Below the pieces are notes generated by a model. It saw only the letters and a program-made list of their open reading frames with translations, did not search any database and was not told the DNA's origin. This document shows positions 31,601 to 37,467 of a DNA stretch of 64,000 bases, in pieces. Both the position numbers and the translations under genes were made by a program. Location: positions 1 to 64,000 of the forward strand of contig BGKB01000159.1 of assembly GCA_003116975.1 (NCBI GenBank), given 5' to 3'. Source of the DNA: Aurantiochytrium sp. KH105 (taxonomy: Eukaryota; Sar; Bigyra; Thraustochytrida; Thraustochytriidae). Numbering within the stretch: position 1 is the first letter of the stretch; each line of letters opens with the position of its first letter.

Positions 31601-31863
31601 CCGCGAGCATTCGGCGCTCCACACGGACTACACAGGACCCATTTTGCTTGTCTCGTTCGCTGCTCCGATCGACTTAATTTTGGTGTCGCGATGCAGTCTT
31701 GATCAAACTCCATGTTTGCAGCAGCCAAGCTCAAACGCAAGGTGACTCGATCCTCGATCTTGACCACGCCTAAGCGCTCGTCCTCGCCCTCGTGCTTGTG
31801 CTCGTCAAGAGTGTCAAGCGACGCGTCCCAAGAGCCAGGCGGGCCGGAATGCTTGCCTTGCAA
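19624..31863 (-). CDS. Giant Sfi1-like centrin-binding repeat protein
   Basis: A single uninterrupted frame of 4,079 codons. Near the N-terminus a zinc-ribbon-like module CSPCGAP...LCGVCG has four cysteines (78, 81, 92, 95). Residues about 170-740 and about 1840-4060 are built from repeated helical units with hydrophobic and Trp spacing, such as LARWKARSLYAGFIQWQRFA and LRRWKSRRAYAAFQILLRHA. This is the Sfi1 centrin-binding pattern (AxxxLLxxxFxxWxxxxx-type, one unit per roughly 30 residues), so there are several dozen units. Between the arrays (about 741-1830) lies a hydrophilic Ser/Arg/Glu/His-rich disordered linker containing a 63-codon tandem duplication. Sfi1 family proteins form centrin-decorated filaments at spindle poles, basal bodies and contractile fibres. 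Yeast and human SFI1 are about 950-1,240 residues; ciliates have far larger relatives in contractile lattices. The start could be Met51 instead of Met1. No break was seen. Confidence 0.85.
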   Translation of the reverse strand: MQGKHSGPPGSWDASLDTLDEHKHEGEDERLGVVKIEDRVTLRLSLAAANMEFDQDCIATPKLSRSEQRTRQAKWVLCSPCGAPNARGATLCGVCGHYLESDADETSSEPSHVDEISLDAKESLALRSSASIETLEEAYPTITDSEGDALSFIASPDHPAEISSEEKDEEGWSCFVPGRHRRAAMTLCALASRRLKRLHFATWKRRCLVLGEAQLTWECLDVIRRVEVLYKLYHAIRQHQRHVRVQAFSRLRRHAASAREHDQICLEKLQRALALRARAKLRFAFAKLSTAHVHLAQRVFRLCRCFAVFGRAHTRRVHAAFGQWKHLMLRAERCAQLSRTLCWSSKNYQRRSLRTAFARLRRVLEHGRMLERLARLVKRRSCLQALDNLDKYRLRMTSLKRVILRSCKRQKLDAVDRWRMHTRRVVALSHIVRSQGQRIRREALRQLCAAARTRANQKKAIARVSIITRRTLAGAALRGWARETNLLLRVEQKRRRRLLTRCMSSWRRFVRVRTAVKAMQEKRTDAWVSHIFKGWRTWAHVNASRRMGHVITKAFIGWTLYWRQSQAANERQVAQFLHRKRQRLLSKLLSQWRLAAKLACEARHLLHVAAKHRALLICLVRFKGRTQNRLLATLHTWRARTAELSQMQRAERWRAACIVNIALARSRRIAQEAAFAKWHYASIALPEKLHHLASESAKRLKKRVLRAWTDAVQRHQATVATMRDYFVPWKIAACLGSIERRRTERLISHLQFKKSKHSPHLSQHQHLQWQYRHQALTAAPSSHHYVHQRHVQLKEHQSEQDNTNAQISSQGLRERRHLSARHVSTSNVNDGEHDTQSAGIAFSEQGPGTDSEVSDDAGDSVEADRSHYSSREKLLRRPIHAAHHSSGSGHSATRFESSSLSPPTHRGTFSEDSFSVGSAPTPVLRAYFPHGSASARLRSRHLRYGFARAVRRQHKAQKTSDFNEPSDRGDSSAQLHPQQRMHSSISGAQSHPAHLRNLNGQHKASRRRQSASLRQQEESDSSSSSSSASSSQGSFLAGNRRQLNAKHRVHHFKKASRQGSKNAHLPENDEHRESRMKHRAEMFCASSSYSSPSSSLNDRSPQAYEKVCDAENESEMTSFAVQGHQETRKRSNVRFRLADESGVANSDEHTLRDFASRSDRTSRFGQSESDISDGDVEPSTNADKRQMSSHRIRQHHHRRPSQTEADDDLHVASNGIGSSYPVAGASAHFSRSSRRTCTSKQFEDDQVEASVDKVTRPAHRSSEETNQAKSRHLAHERCADGKFERLTTEQDDFVDVLGKHWTVHEQHALSRGGGRNSSGYQRQRSKGTNQAKSCHLGHERCADGQVERLTTEQDNVADVVDKHRTGHEQHALSRRGGRNASRHISQSQQEQGNFHLYELEEERNVVKLDAVNTEEESHENLVHDVSAAITRSSRVRRGKHRDEEQQAELIDEVEDRWSQKRHQKEKDTGVSSQEDRGQVKTIFEKKKPKSASRNGKKQDYESEAASSLSTSDGDHFRSSGMECTFHSSEEEDHHGSQSVLMPDDKIPDAHTNNVSRFAQSTDHSNSRKSKNRLRSAGQRRASEGAHERSQIRERRTSLMSTQSCRHETDVLIERMKRRSSSSEMSKAAEKWEERESVQSKRSGRYKSGLKRLDSIDSSNSQLYEETGAKSDINHEARISLPSLHRNPVGREKDDNESNNVNSSVVQTCWSAQEFLPSRKRATTRDRLRNPERARSKQMSFRSFTDRADHFQTGKLLQVNKVRELNAGQSFSSTRYPSPVPIRPALREIWPESPTSSGLTYMFGDMPSPGSSITWGQFTDGGRLSLNGCNCISCNVAAFEHATLISTFAMWRQWVHRRRWAILRILWSLSGDGTHCANVASCFARWQVWTAKERETCTVHRKKSDSVCAALERIMSARLACYWDHWVDLTRRPVLQDAQAVFVAREVLHAWKLNTLVSLRRKSLLQRQASRWKVRSLYQAWHLWSMYLSSVQSLEANLLWAGQSRLQDAFTAWRLVARDQANQARTCSLAHLASAFVRWRLARGVNAQKRAFVERAHFTTWKQKRTAQRLIRQRHAFDAWRGALHAQRGIRAGQRKLRLQFYRHRTEILRRTLLTLHRRVSSGRLAQSFRIWALWTARCTHTSRAAGRLVRSRILFALRCGWNALQAHARGSRLLQSMLLQARARGRVAAKREAFQHWKCLASVRSVEAWYTAEHMDASNSFQLVTSLALKQVEARELLAETFASWKLWTKVNEATRRSCIWSQMTWMHWSWRLHTQKAAFQAWCAMVRRHKLLRNTMRHGTQRRKRLAFQRLRDTGVRAGNVCRFVKLVYFCSHKLALRHFFSLWRRRADQMMRLEKARRYSRHMRVAKLMLSQSRFRVGLEICHRVCAASRTAQLARGWRALWVHARCRMVLARALWRWRRSALRKAFGQWLRLQRTQKILERYLWSLYRRTLEGAMVIWRRQAKIARHIESATCARRLERCRSLFQKWAARARRLRKNKTLMKGWHERRRSVRLGIFYRAWARYVSVTKIRRIARVRARILQVRISRLQYGLTRWKTYVTMLRCESEQKNAEKLIRQRLACSIFQGAFSRNDRTRTLMAFRVWRDRSFLAHSLKARFLFQVLRKATFTRMQNKSFRIWVSATSLSKRLNTLDAMLVTRRLRSSFAQWESHAKKMSTYNLFLIQWRTAFLRKAFRGLLAAVQSQQRAKSHMRHVLRILHSQQSRRLASALSTWKAWAHQARVTSAVLRRAKSILQRWRRAKQGAAFAQWKNVHSRSTQILRRTIARFQARGLHAAFSRLHEHARTQKLISRVMWRWSVRALRQAFSSWRERDIEARFYAVKMQALRSAIGRWRHGLTRRTFAQWRSVVHAKKATLGRACLFWEKHELAQAFSQLRQCCTFDRVLCKVAARWERRHIATAFRTWREVLAQRDVASLRIQRGCSALLRNRYRAKAAAFAHWASWSRKTRSILVDVLRRWARRIARRGLIHLRFNAQRSRQLEKVLRQWRLRHLATAWQKYKASCLAAKHQAQVVRRLLARWHNQNLYLAFTTWSAKVTQCPAGKELKRVLLQWRIRLVRDAWTRWIAAAQAVQQRRQVCAKVLQQWKTRCARNAFRSWHGWATKAALAQARLAVAKRVVLHWSLGPVRWAFARLAKYAHCMTLMHSAVQRILQSRRSRVLSETWKKWTRASDYAARANRLCKRIILRWRRRALVAAMSRWRSMCHRAKQVEHVIRKWNIARHTKLAAGFQRWKTNACRVRRLMQRVVRIALLHGAQRGFEALRSNARKLAHQKRAVRVMRRWLNRRCALAFRQWTLYTSAKAAAISAEGAALSNAALADEAARPFSAVLVQSVGMTESQRRWSSASLLRCLARWQKKRLHAAWSLWRNCVRIQRDICVRLEAMRRFLRRWKSRRAYAAFQILLRHARGASQLQTVEVTRRRSLRAFVQRWKTRHKRAAFLKLKAYAASAVLEARETMLRRQCVRRLLSHSKTSKLRSAFQRWQQRAAGLMHAEQVVSFRHQFLHRFLARWKARSLYAGFIQWQRFAAHFRAAEQERGLKMRFLRRLFQQGQVSRLRSALRIWQENAVAEGYAEQIAMFRRNTLRGFIMRWKTGRQRAAFAVWKTTVYEKAQRDRLMSRVISRLRFRHIKDALGQWQKLARTLSCARRRLLQASVRNALRHWKELVERGAALERATRRLFSWTKVYWKRRVGLAFLRLWRHATKICAVERTLVKWRQWRLQLGWKQWCFQVMWSKAAQQHLVLEKRCALFRLWSRDQLHRTRARKLEEAWLRLSGRALKRTERLRSQMIARMIRRCDSLRIRRSWARWKVIVERQRLLDHLVVQAKRACDRRLKIRTLRGWQLAHRESRARAERFVRVYTMQEQRWALRLWSASHERAVRFEGLRLQRQSRLMEESWARWRKRMQLARAAKVLRARVEQVMTLKSWEVSTTRLAFACLARHACSCKRIARYESLVLRTGRISASAKELLQQAKVFGAWRAWKVKVRKDRQIVRALGRIDDAWTMAYAQQAFCRLRIHALNEQAGRSQRHRLEAAASIRQVGDRARESLLQLQLSRSSASRF
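27740..28115 (-). repeat. In-frame 189-bp (63-codon) tandem duplication inside the Sfi1-like linker
   Basis: Two adjacent copies with a period of exactly 189 bases: gtgacaaagcatgctgttcatg begins at 27744 and again at 27933. In protein, TNQAKSRHLAHERCADG...HEQHALSRGGGRN is followed by TNQAKSCHLGHERCADG...HEQHALSRRGGRN. The copies differ by scattered substitutions, so the event is not very recent, and the frame is kept. Confidence 0.9.
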
Positions 31864-32345
31864 GCTTCGCTTGACTCTCGCTCAGCCCTGCGTGTGCTGT
31901 CTCAGCTCGAAAGCAACGTGCCGCGCAGCCGCACGCGCGGCTCGCGCGGCGTGTGGCCCTACCAGGCCAGGTTTCACCTGGGGTTTTGATCTTTGAGCGG
32001 CCCGTGCGGCGCCTGCCGCCCTCGAGTGAAGATGAAGAAGGGCTGGGCCCCGGGCGAAGATGAACGTAACGGTCTTGTTGGGACAGAGAAAGAATGGGAC
32101 ACACAGCATGCAAACTCCGAGCCCAGGAGGCTTTCTGCGTGCGTGCAAACGTGCGCGCAGACGTGAGCGCACGAATACGTGCGCGCAGACGTGCGGGATA
32201 GGCCGTTGCAGAGGCAGGATCGCAAGCGTGCAGAAACACGAGCTTGCTGGTACGTAGTTGCTGTTACCTTGCTCGCCCAGTGATAAAACAGCGACAAGCA
32301 AGCGCGAGCAAGAGCTACAAAGCTTCACGGGCAAGCTGAAGGACA
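31864..32345. promoter_or_regulatory. Divergent region between Sfi1-like and actin-related genes
   Basis: 482 bases between two divergent start codons. A 17-base word acgtgcgcgcagacgtg occurs twice with a 28-base period (32149-32165 and 32177-32193) within an alternating purine-pyrimidine GTGCGC tract. It presumably carries a bidirectional promoter; no gene was seen. Confidence 0.5.
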
Positions 32346-33785
32346 ATGTCGCACGCCTTGAACACGGAAACTTGCGCGGTGCTTGACCTTGGCTCGACGT
32401 CAATCAAAGCCGGCTTTGCGGGCGAAGACCATCCAAGCGTACTCGTTCCGACAGCATTTGCGCGAGCAAGGCAAACGAGGGTCTCGCCGCGCTCATCGGG
32501 ACACCCTGGTAAAATATTGGCCGAGACGGGCAACTGGGGAGATCGACTCGGATCTGGAAAAAGAGCGAGCTCGTCTGCCGGAAATACGCACGGCATTGTG
32601 GGCATTGGAGATCATTCTCGCTTGCTTCTCGGCAAAAAGAAGCTCGAAGAGCATATCAATAATGACCTGCCCTTGGAACACCCAATTGTTCAAGGTCGGG
32701 TGGAAGACTGGGAGGGGCTAGAGCGCATCTGGGAACACACCTTCGATGAAGAGCTTGGTTTCGACGCGGAGACAGGGTGCGTCTTTCTCACAAATGCACC
32801 TTTCTGCCCCACATCAGATCGCGAGCGCATGGCAGAAATCATGTTCTCACAGTTTAATGCTCGAGGCGTCTATTTAGGGTCCAAAGCTGTAATGTCCCTC
32901 TTTTCGACAGGGCGCACACGGGGCGTTGTTACTCAGGTTGGCGGAGGACAGACGTCTGTGGTGCCAGTATTTGAGGGTTTTCCCCTCCAGCACGCCTTTC
33001 AAACGTCTCCAATCGCAGGTGTCGACCTGACAAAGTCTCTCGCAGAGATGCTGGACATGTCTCTCCCCCACGATGTAGTTCGACAAGTCAAAGAAAAGAC
33101 GTGTTGGGTTCGACATCCAAAGACAAGCTTGACCTCTCCGCACCGCCCAAGTCTCGACGCGTCACGAAAGCAAGGCCAAAATGTAAGCGGAGGCGGGGCC
33201 TCAGTCGAGGGAGGAACTGGGGCGATCGATGCTGCGGGACTACGGTATGGGAACGAGGAGGAAGACGAACGCGTCGAAACACACGTGAGATCTTCCTTTC
33301 GAACGCAAGTGGTCCCCGGCGAGACAGAAAAAGGCCCGGTCTCCTTCGAGCTTCCGGATGGGCAAATCGTGGACGTGAGTGTGAGGGCCCAGACGATGAT
33401 TCCTGAGAGCCTGTTTGCAAAGTCTGCGACTCCAAGCAGCAATAAAATTGTGGAAGCTCCAAGAGATCTCCCAAGTCTTTGCATGCAAAGCATCAATGCC
33501 TGTGACAAAACGCTCCAGCGCGATTTGCTTGGGTCGGTGGTGATTGCAGGCGGCTCGTCCATGTTCCCGGGCTTTGCGCCTCGTCTTGAAGCCGAACTCA
33601 TTACCCTAACAGGACCTTCAGGGATGGGTCCAGTTTCCGTAATCCCCGATTCGCAAAGGCGGCACGCATCCTGGATCGGCGCTTCAATGCTAGCTAGTCT
33701 CGATACGTTTTCTCAAATGGCAATCTCGCGACAGGAATGGGAAGAGCATGGCTCAAGAATCGTTCGAGCAAAGTGTTTGCAGTAG
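32346..33785 (+). CDS. Divergent actin-related protein (subfamily not assigned)
   Basis: A 479-residue actin-fold protein. The phosphate-1 loop VLDLGSTSIKAGFAGED (about 12-28) matches actin. Actin-like stretches follow: HPIVQGRVEDWEGLERIWEH, LTNAPFCPTSDRERMAEIMF, AVMSLFSTGRTRGVV and VPVFEGFPLQHA. The C-terminal third reads VIAGGSSMFPGFAPRLEAEL, RHASWIGASMLASLDTFSQM and ends VRAKCLQ, close to actin's WIGGSILASL...HRKCF. The phosphate-2 loop, normally DSGDGVTH, reads QVGGGQTS, so both acidic residues are gone. About 70 extra residues sit between KEKTCWV and SFELPDGQ. Nuclear Arps (Arp4, Arp7 and similar) often lose ATPase residues and carry insertions there, so a chromatin-complex Arp is possible but unproven. 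Confidence 0.85.
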   Translation: MSHALNTETCAVLDLGSTSIKAGFAGEDHPSVLVPTAFARARQTRVSPRSSGHPGKILAETGNWGDRLGSGKRASSSAGNTHGIVGIGDHSRLLLGKKKLEEHINNDLPLEHPIVQGRVEDWEGLERIWEHTFDEELGFDAETGCVFLTNAPFCPTSDRERMAEIMFSQFNARGVYLGSKAVMSLFSTGRTRGVVTQVGGGQTSVVPVFEGFPLQHAFQTSPIAGVDLTKSLAEMLDMSLPHDVVRQVKEKTCWVRHPKTSLTSPHRPSLDASRKQGQNVSGGGASVEGGTGAIDAAGLRYGNEEEDERVETHVRSSFRTQVVPGETEKGPVSFELPDGQIVDVSVRAQTMIPESLFAKSATPSSNKIVEAPRDLPSLCMQSINACDKTLQRDLLGSVVIAGGSSMFPGFAPRLEAELITLTGPSGMGPVSVIPDSQRRHASWIGASMLASLDTFSQMAISRQEWEEHGSRIVRAKCLQ

Positions 33786-33911
33786 TAGCGGTTGCTTAGC
33801 AGCGTATCAAACCAATTTATTTTGATTTGCAGTGTATGCGACCAGCAAGGTTGATATACATCATCTTTACATGTCCCCAAGATCAGATGGTGAGGCTTGC
33901 TTATTACAGTT

Positions 33912-36551
33912 TTAATTTGTTGCTGAACGCCCTGTGCGCGTGCGCTTCGAATGGCGGCCATGAATGTATTTGATGAGCATATTGGAATCGTTGGTTGACT
34001 GCGCCGCCTGAGATGAATCGATGTTGGAATTTCGGCGCGACTTGAAAAGGACAAGACCATAAGCGCCGCCTACACGTGAGTACAGCGACAAGATGAGAAT
34101 GCCAGTGGTTACCCAGAGCACCGAAACCGCAATACAAACCTCAATGTCAACTGCGTCAAGATTCACGAGGCCAAAGAGGATTCCGAGAATAGCGCCGACA
34201 AAGGCCGTGTTGAGCATGGCCATCCAAAGGTAGCGACTATCATAGTACTTTCCATCGACTTCCTTGGCCTGGTAGCATAGAATAAAGGTTGCAAAGATCG
34301 CAAGCCCATAGTACGCGCCAAGTGCAAGAGAATATCCATTGCTGCCGGCTGAACATGTTGTTGTGGCTCGAGGGACCTCGAGCTCGTAGCCGAGATCCAC
34401 ATCTTCGATAAAGGTGTCGTTCGCAGCAACACCTACGGTGACCATGATGATCGTGCCAAGACTCGAGGCAACCGGAAGCCACCACAATCTTAGATTGCTC
34501 ATACGAAGGTTTTCTTTGGTGGGGTGCGCCCACACTCGATACCAGTAGTAGACGCGACCCATGAAGAGACTGAGTGTCACTCCAAAGCCGCTGACAAGGA
34601 AGCCTATTTGTCGCTTGCAGCGATGCTCCGTCGTTTCACCGACCAGCGAGATGGCTGCGAGGTTCGTAAAAGTGCAGCAGAGCACAATGCAAAGATAGTA
34701 GATCCGATGCGCAGTGCGCAAGAGCTCATGCTTCCACCCATTGAAGAGGATCACGAGGATGAGAAGACCGAGAGCAACGCCAAAGAAGGCAAGCGTCTCA
34801 ATAATGATCGCCCGTGAAGAACCCTCTGGGACATACTCGCAGCGCACTCCCTCAAAGGGATCATTGTCTTCACAGTAACAGGCCTCATTAATCACGGGGC
34901 ACGGATTGCCATCACGGTCGAAATAGTGAATGTTGTAGTCGTAGTAGGCGTCAAGATTGCACTCAAGCAGAAAGATCTGGTAGCTTTCGGCCGAGCAATC
35001 TGGGCGCGTAAATGAGTATGATGGCATTGCGCGAAAAGATGCCGCACTTTCGTCATCCGGATATGTGATGAAGGGAAAGAGCTCGTCAAGAGTGATGTCG
35101 GTGCGCGCAGCTGTGACAGTATTTTCTATGGCAAGCTGATTCTGGGCAATGCTGAATCCATTGGTAGCTTGTCGCGCTCCGGAGGAAGGAAACTTGATCT
35201 TGCCGCCTGGCAGGAGACTCGTGAAGCCAGCTGTACGCTCAAGTTGCGTTCGTACCGTAGCGGTGGTAAAGTCGTCCGCAGGATCACCCGACTTGCTGGA
35301 CAAGAGTGCACCGAGAATGATGCACATAGCGTCATACCCGGTTGCCCCAAACCATGCGGGCGCAAGCTGATCGGAAGGTTCGCGAAAGAGATAACTGTCG
35401 TCGCCCGCTGCTCGCAAGTTCTCGAGTTCCTCGAGCCAGAGCTGCGCCTCGTGCTTACGCCAGGCCGTGACAAATTTCTTAGTCGCCTCCGTCTGCTGCC
35501 CGGGGCTCCACCACACCCCGGCAAATACATACCGCAGCGAACGCGCCATGTCATATGCGTCGGTCTCCGATTCAGCACCTTGGAGAATTCGCTCAAGATC
35601 AACTGTGTCGGTGCCGCGCGCTCCAAACGAGATGGCTTCAAAGCTGTGCTCAGTGTGAGCAAGGCTCCGTTGGAGGGACACGAACTCGTCCGAATGTGCG
35701 TCGATGAGTAAAAGCCAGTTGGTCTCATCTCCAACTTTGGCGGTCACATTTGCCATGAGCTCGTCAGTATAGGCCCGAAAATCGGTGTCCGATGTCGAGT
35801 CCTGAAACTCGAAAACCTGCTCGATGCCCACCTCAAATTTTGAGCTGCTGTCTGCGAATTCGAGGATAGCATCCCGGTAGTCGCGGCCGTGCGCAGCGTT
35901 CTCGTACAGCAGCGCGATCTTGTACTTGCTTTCCGTGAGTGTGCCCTTGGAAATTTCAGCATTGAGAAAGTTCATGGTGCTCGATCCAAGCAGCGAGGTG
36001 GAGGAGAGAATTCCAAAAGCAAACGACGACTTTCCGGAGTCGACCGTGAAGATAGACTCTGTTGCAGCTCCAGGGGAAATGAAGATGACGGACTTGGATT
36101 TGCAAAGTTCTGCTTTAATCTTTTCAGACGACGATGAATGACCCCCAAGAATGAATTGATTAAAACCGGCGCGCGTGGTGTCAATCCAGGTGTTCATTGC
36201 TGCCTTAATTTGGGTTTCCGACATGCCTGTCGTATCAATAAAGTCGAGATAGAGGGTCGTGCTGCCCGAGAAGTTGCTGATCTTGAGCTCGAGGGTATTG
36301 TCGGCTTCGATCAAGACGCTGCTGATCGCGCTCTGGCCTTCAGTGCGGGTCATTTCGCTGAAACTCGAACCCGATGCATGCTCAGCAAGCGCCATACGGT
36401 AGGCATGATACATGTAGACCTCTTTGCTGTCTTCTAGATCGGCATTGAGGTTCAAAAAGGCACCGAGTGCGATGTCAGCAGCGCTGCTCTGCCCGACGAG
36501 AAGCGCAACGAGCACCGCGATCTGCGCCACAACGGCGCCGCGAGCGACCAT
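33912..36551 (-). CDS. Class C GPCR-like receptor with periplasmic-binding-type ectodomain
   Basis: An 879-residue type-I membrane receptor. A signal peptide (about 1-24, ending ...VGQSSAADI) is followed by a Venus-flytrap/periplasmic-binding domain to about 520, with typical strands such as YKIALLYENAAHGRDYRDAI and PAWFGATGYDAMCIILGALL. A short Cys-bearing segment (CPVINEACYCEDNDPFEG) leads into seven hydrophobic helices from about 578 to 827, beginning IIIETLAFFGVALGLLILVI and ending CIAVSVLWVTTGILILSL. The C-terminal tail of about 40 residues is basic and Ser/Asn-rich. The architecture matches GABA-B/metabotropic-glutamate-like receptors, which also occur in amoebae and stramenopiles. The ligand is unknown. 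The stop codon lies 127 bases from that of the convergent actin-related gene. Confidence 0.88.
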   Translation of the reverse strand: MVARGAVVAQIAVLVALLVGQSSAADIALGAFLNLNADLEDSKEVYMYHAYRMALAEHASGSSFSEMTRTEGQSAISSVLIEADNTLELKISNFSGSTTLYLDFIDTTGMSETQIKAAMNTWIDTTRAGFNQFILGGHSSSSEKIKAELCKSKSVIFISPGAATESIFTVDSGKSSFAFGILSSTSLLGSSTMNFLNAEISKGTLTESKYKIALLYENAAHGRDYRDAILEFADSSSKFEVGIEQVFEFQDSTSDTDFRAYTDELMANVTAKVGDETNWLLLIDAHSDEFVSLQRSLAHTEHSFEAISFGARGTDTVDLERILQGAESETDAYDMARSLRYVFAGVWWSPGQQTEATKKFVTAWRKHEAQLWLEELENLRAAGDDSYLFREPSDQLAPAWFGATGYDAMCIILGALLSSKSGDPADDFTTATVRTQLERTAGFTSLLPGGKIKFPSSGARQATNGFSIAQNQLAIENTVTAARTDITLDELFPFITYPDDESAASFRAMPSYSFTRPDCSAESYQIFLLECNLDAYYDYNIHYFDRDGNPCPVINEACYCEDNDPFEGVRCEYVPEGSSRAIIIETLAFFGVALGLLILVILFNGWKHELLRTAHRIYYLCIVLCCTFTNLAAISLVGETTEHRCKRQIGFLVSGFGVTLSLFMGRVYYWYRVWAHPTKENLRMSNLRLWWLPVASSLGTIIMVTVGVAANDTFIEDVDLGYELEVPRATTTCSAGSNGYSLALGAYYGLAIFATFILCYQAKEVDGKYYDSRYLWMAMLNTAFVGAILGILFGLVNLDAVDIEVCIAVSVLWVTTGILILSLYSRVGGAYGLVLFKSRRNSNIDSSQAAQSTNDSNMLIKYIHGRHSKRTRTGRSATN

Positions 36552-37467
36552 GGCTGCGATGCAATCCTGGCGTTTTCTGGCGTTGCGCGTTTGTCGTCAG
36601 AATGCCCCAATGATTGTACGGGCACACTCGCTGCCGCCAGAGTTAGCAGGATTGCTTTTGTTTCAATCTGGAACATCTCAATGTCCCTCTGCATTGAACT
36701 GAGCTGGACAGGACGCTAGGGGCACAAGACCAGGACAGGACGGACAGGAGGAGAAAAGGCAAAACTCGCCAGAGCCAAGCGTCCGCGGCCCATTTGCCTG
36801 CCATACGCGAAGTTGCGATTCCAATAGTCCCTCTTCAGAGCAAACCACGTGCACGTGCGCATACACGCTGCACAACTTGGGTCAAATTCGGGACATCGCC
36901 GTCCCAGGGGCGGTCTATCGGTGCCCGGTATTGCTCTTTACTCTCTGTGAACATGTGTTTTCATTACAAGAATAAATGCGGAGGCCCAGTTTCGCGCCTC
37001 TCGTTCTTGTGAGCAAGGTGGTCAAGGGCGGCGCTCGATCTATTTGAATACACCCTCCCTCCGCCTCTCCCGTCTCATTCGGGTTTCGTTGGACGCGAAT
37101 GGCGAGGGCCTTGACGATGTGTCGAAGCTTTCCAATGCTTTTGCAACGTTGGATCGCCAGGTCGGTGACTCGGAATGATGTTTGACGATGATAATGACGA
37201 TGATCCGGTGGAGGACCGACCTTGTAGAAACTTGGCGTGACCACTTGCGACTGCGATGTGACCTCGACCCTGTGGTTGCGACGAATCGCAGGCAGCTGTT
37301 GCTGAGCTCAGGCTGCAACCATGGAGAGAGAATAAAAGGATCCAGTGAAGGAGTGATGGCAAGATTTGCATGTTAGAATGAGCCTGTTGGCCTATTATAG
37401 GTTTTACGATCGAACAAAGGGAGCTTGCAAGGCAAGAATCAATCGGTGGCCAAAAACAGGAGACGAC
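36552..37467. promoter_or_regulatory. Divergent region between GPCR-like and RPAP1 genes
   Basis: About 0.9 kb between the two start codons, of mixed composition, with AT-richer stretches near 36950-36980 and 37180-37215 and no protein-like frame of note. The open frame that continues upstream of the RPAP1 start (to 37366) does not resemble RPAP1. No specific motif was recognised. Confidence 0.4.
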
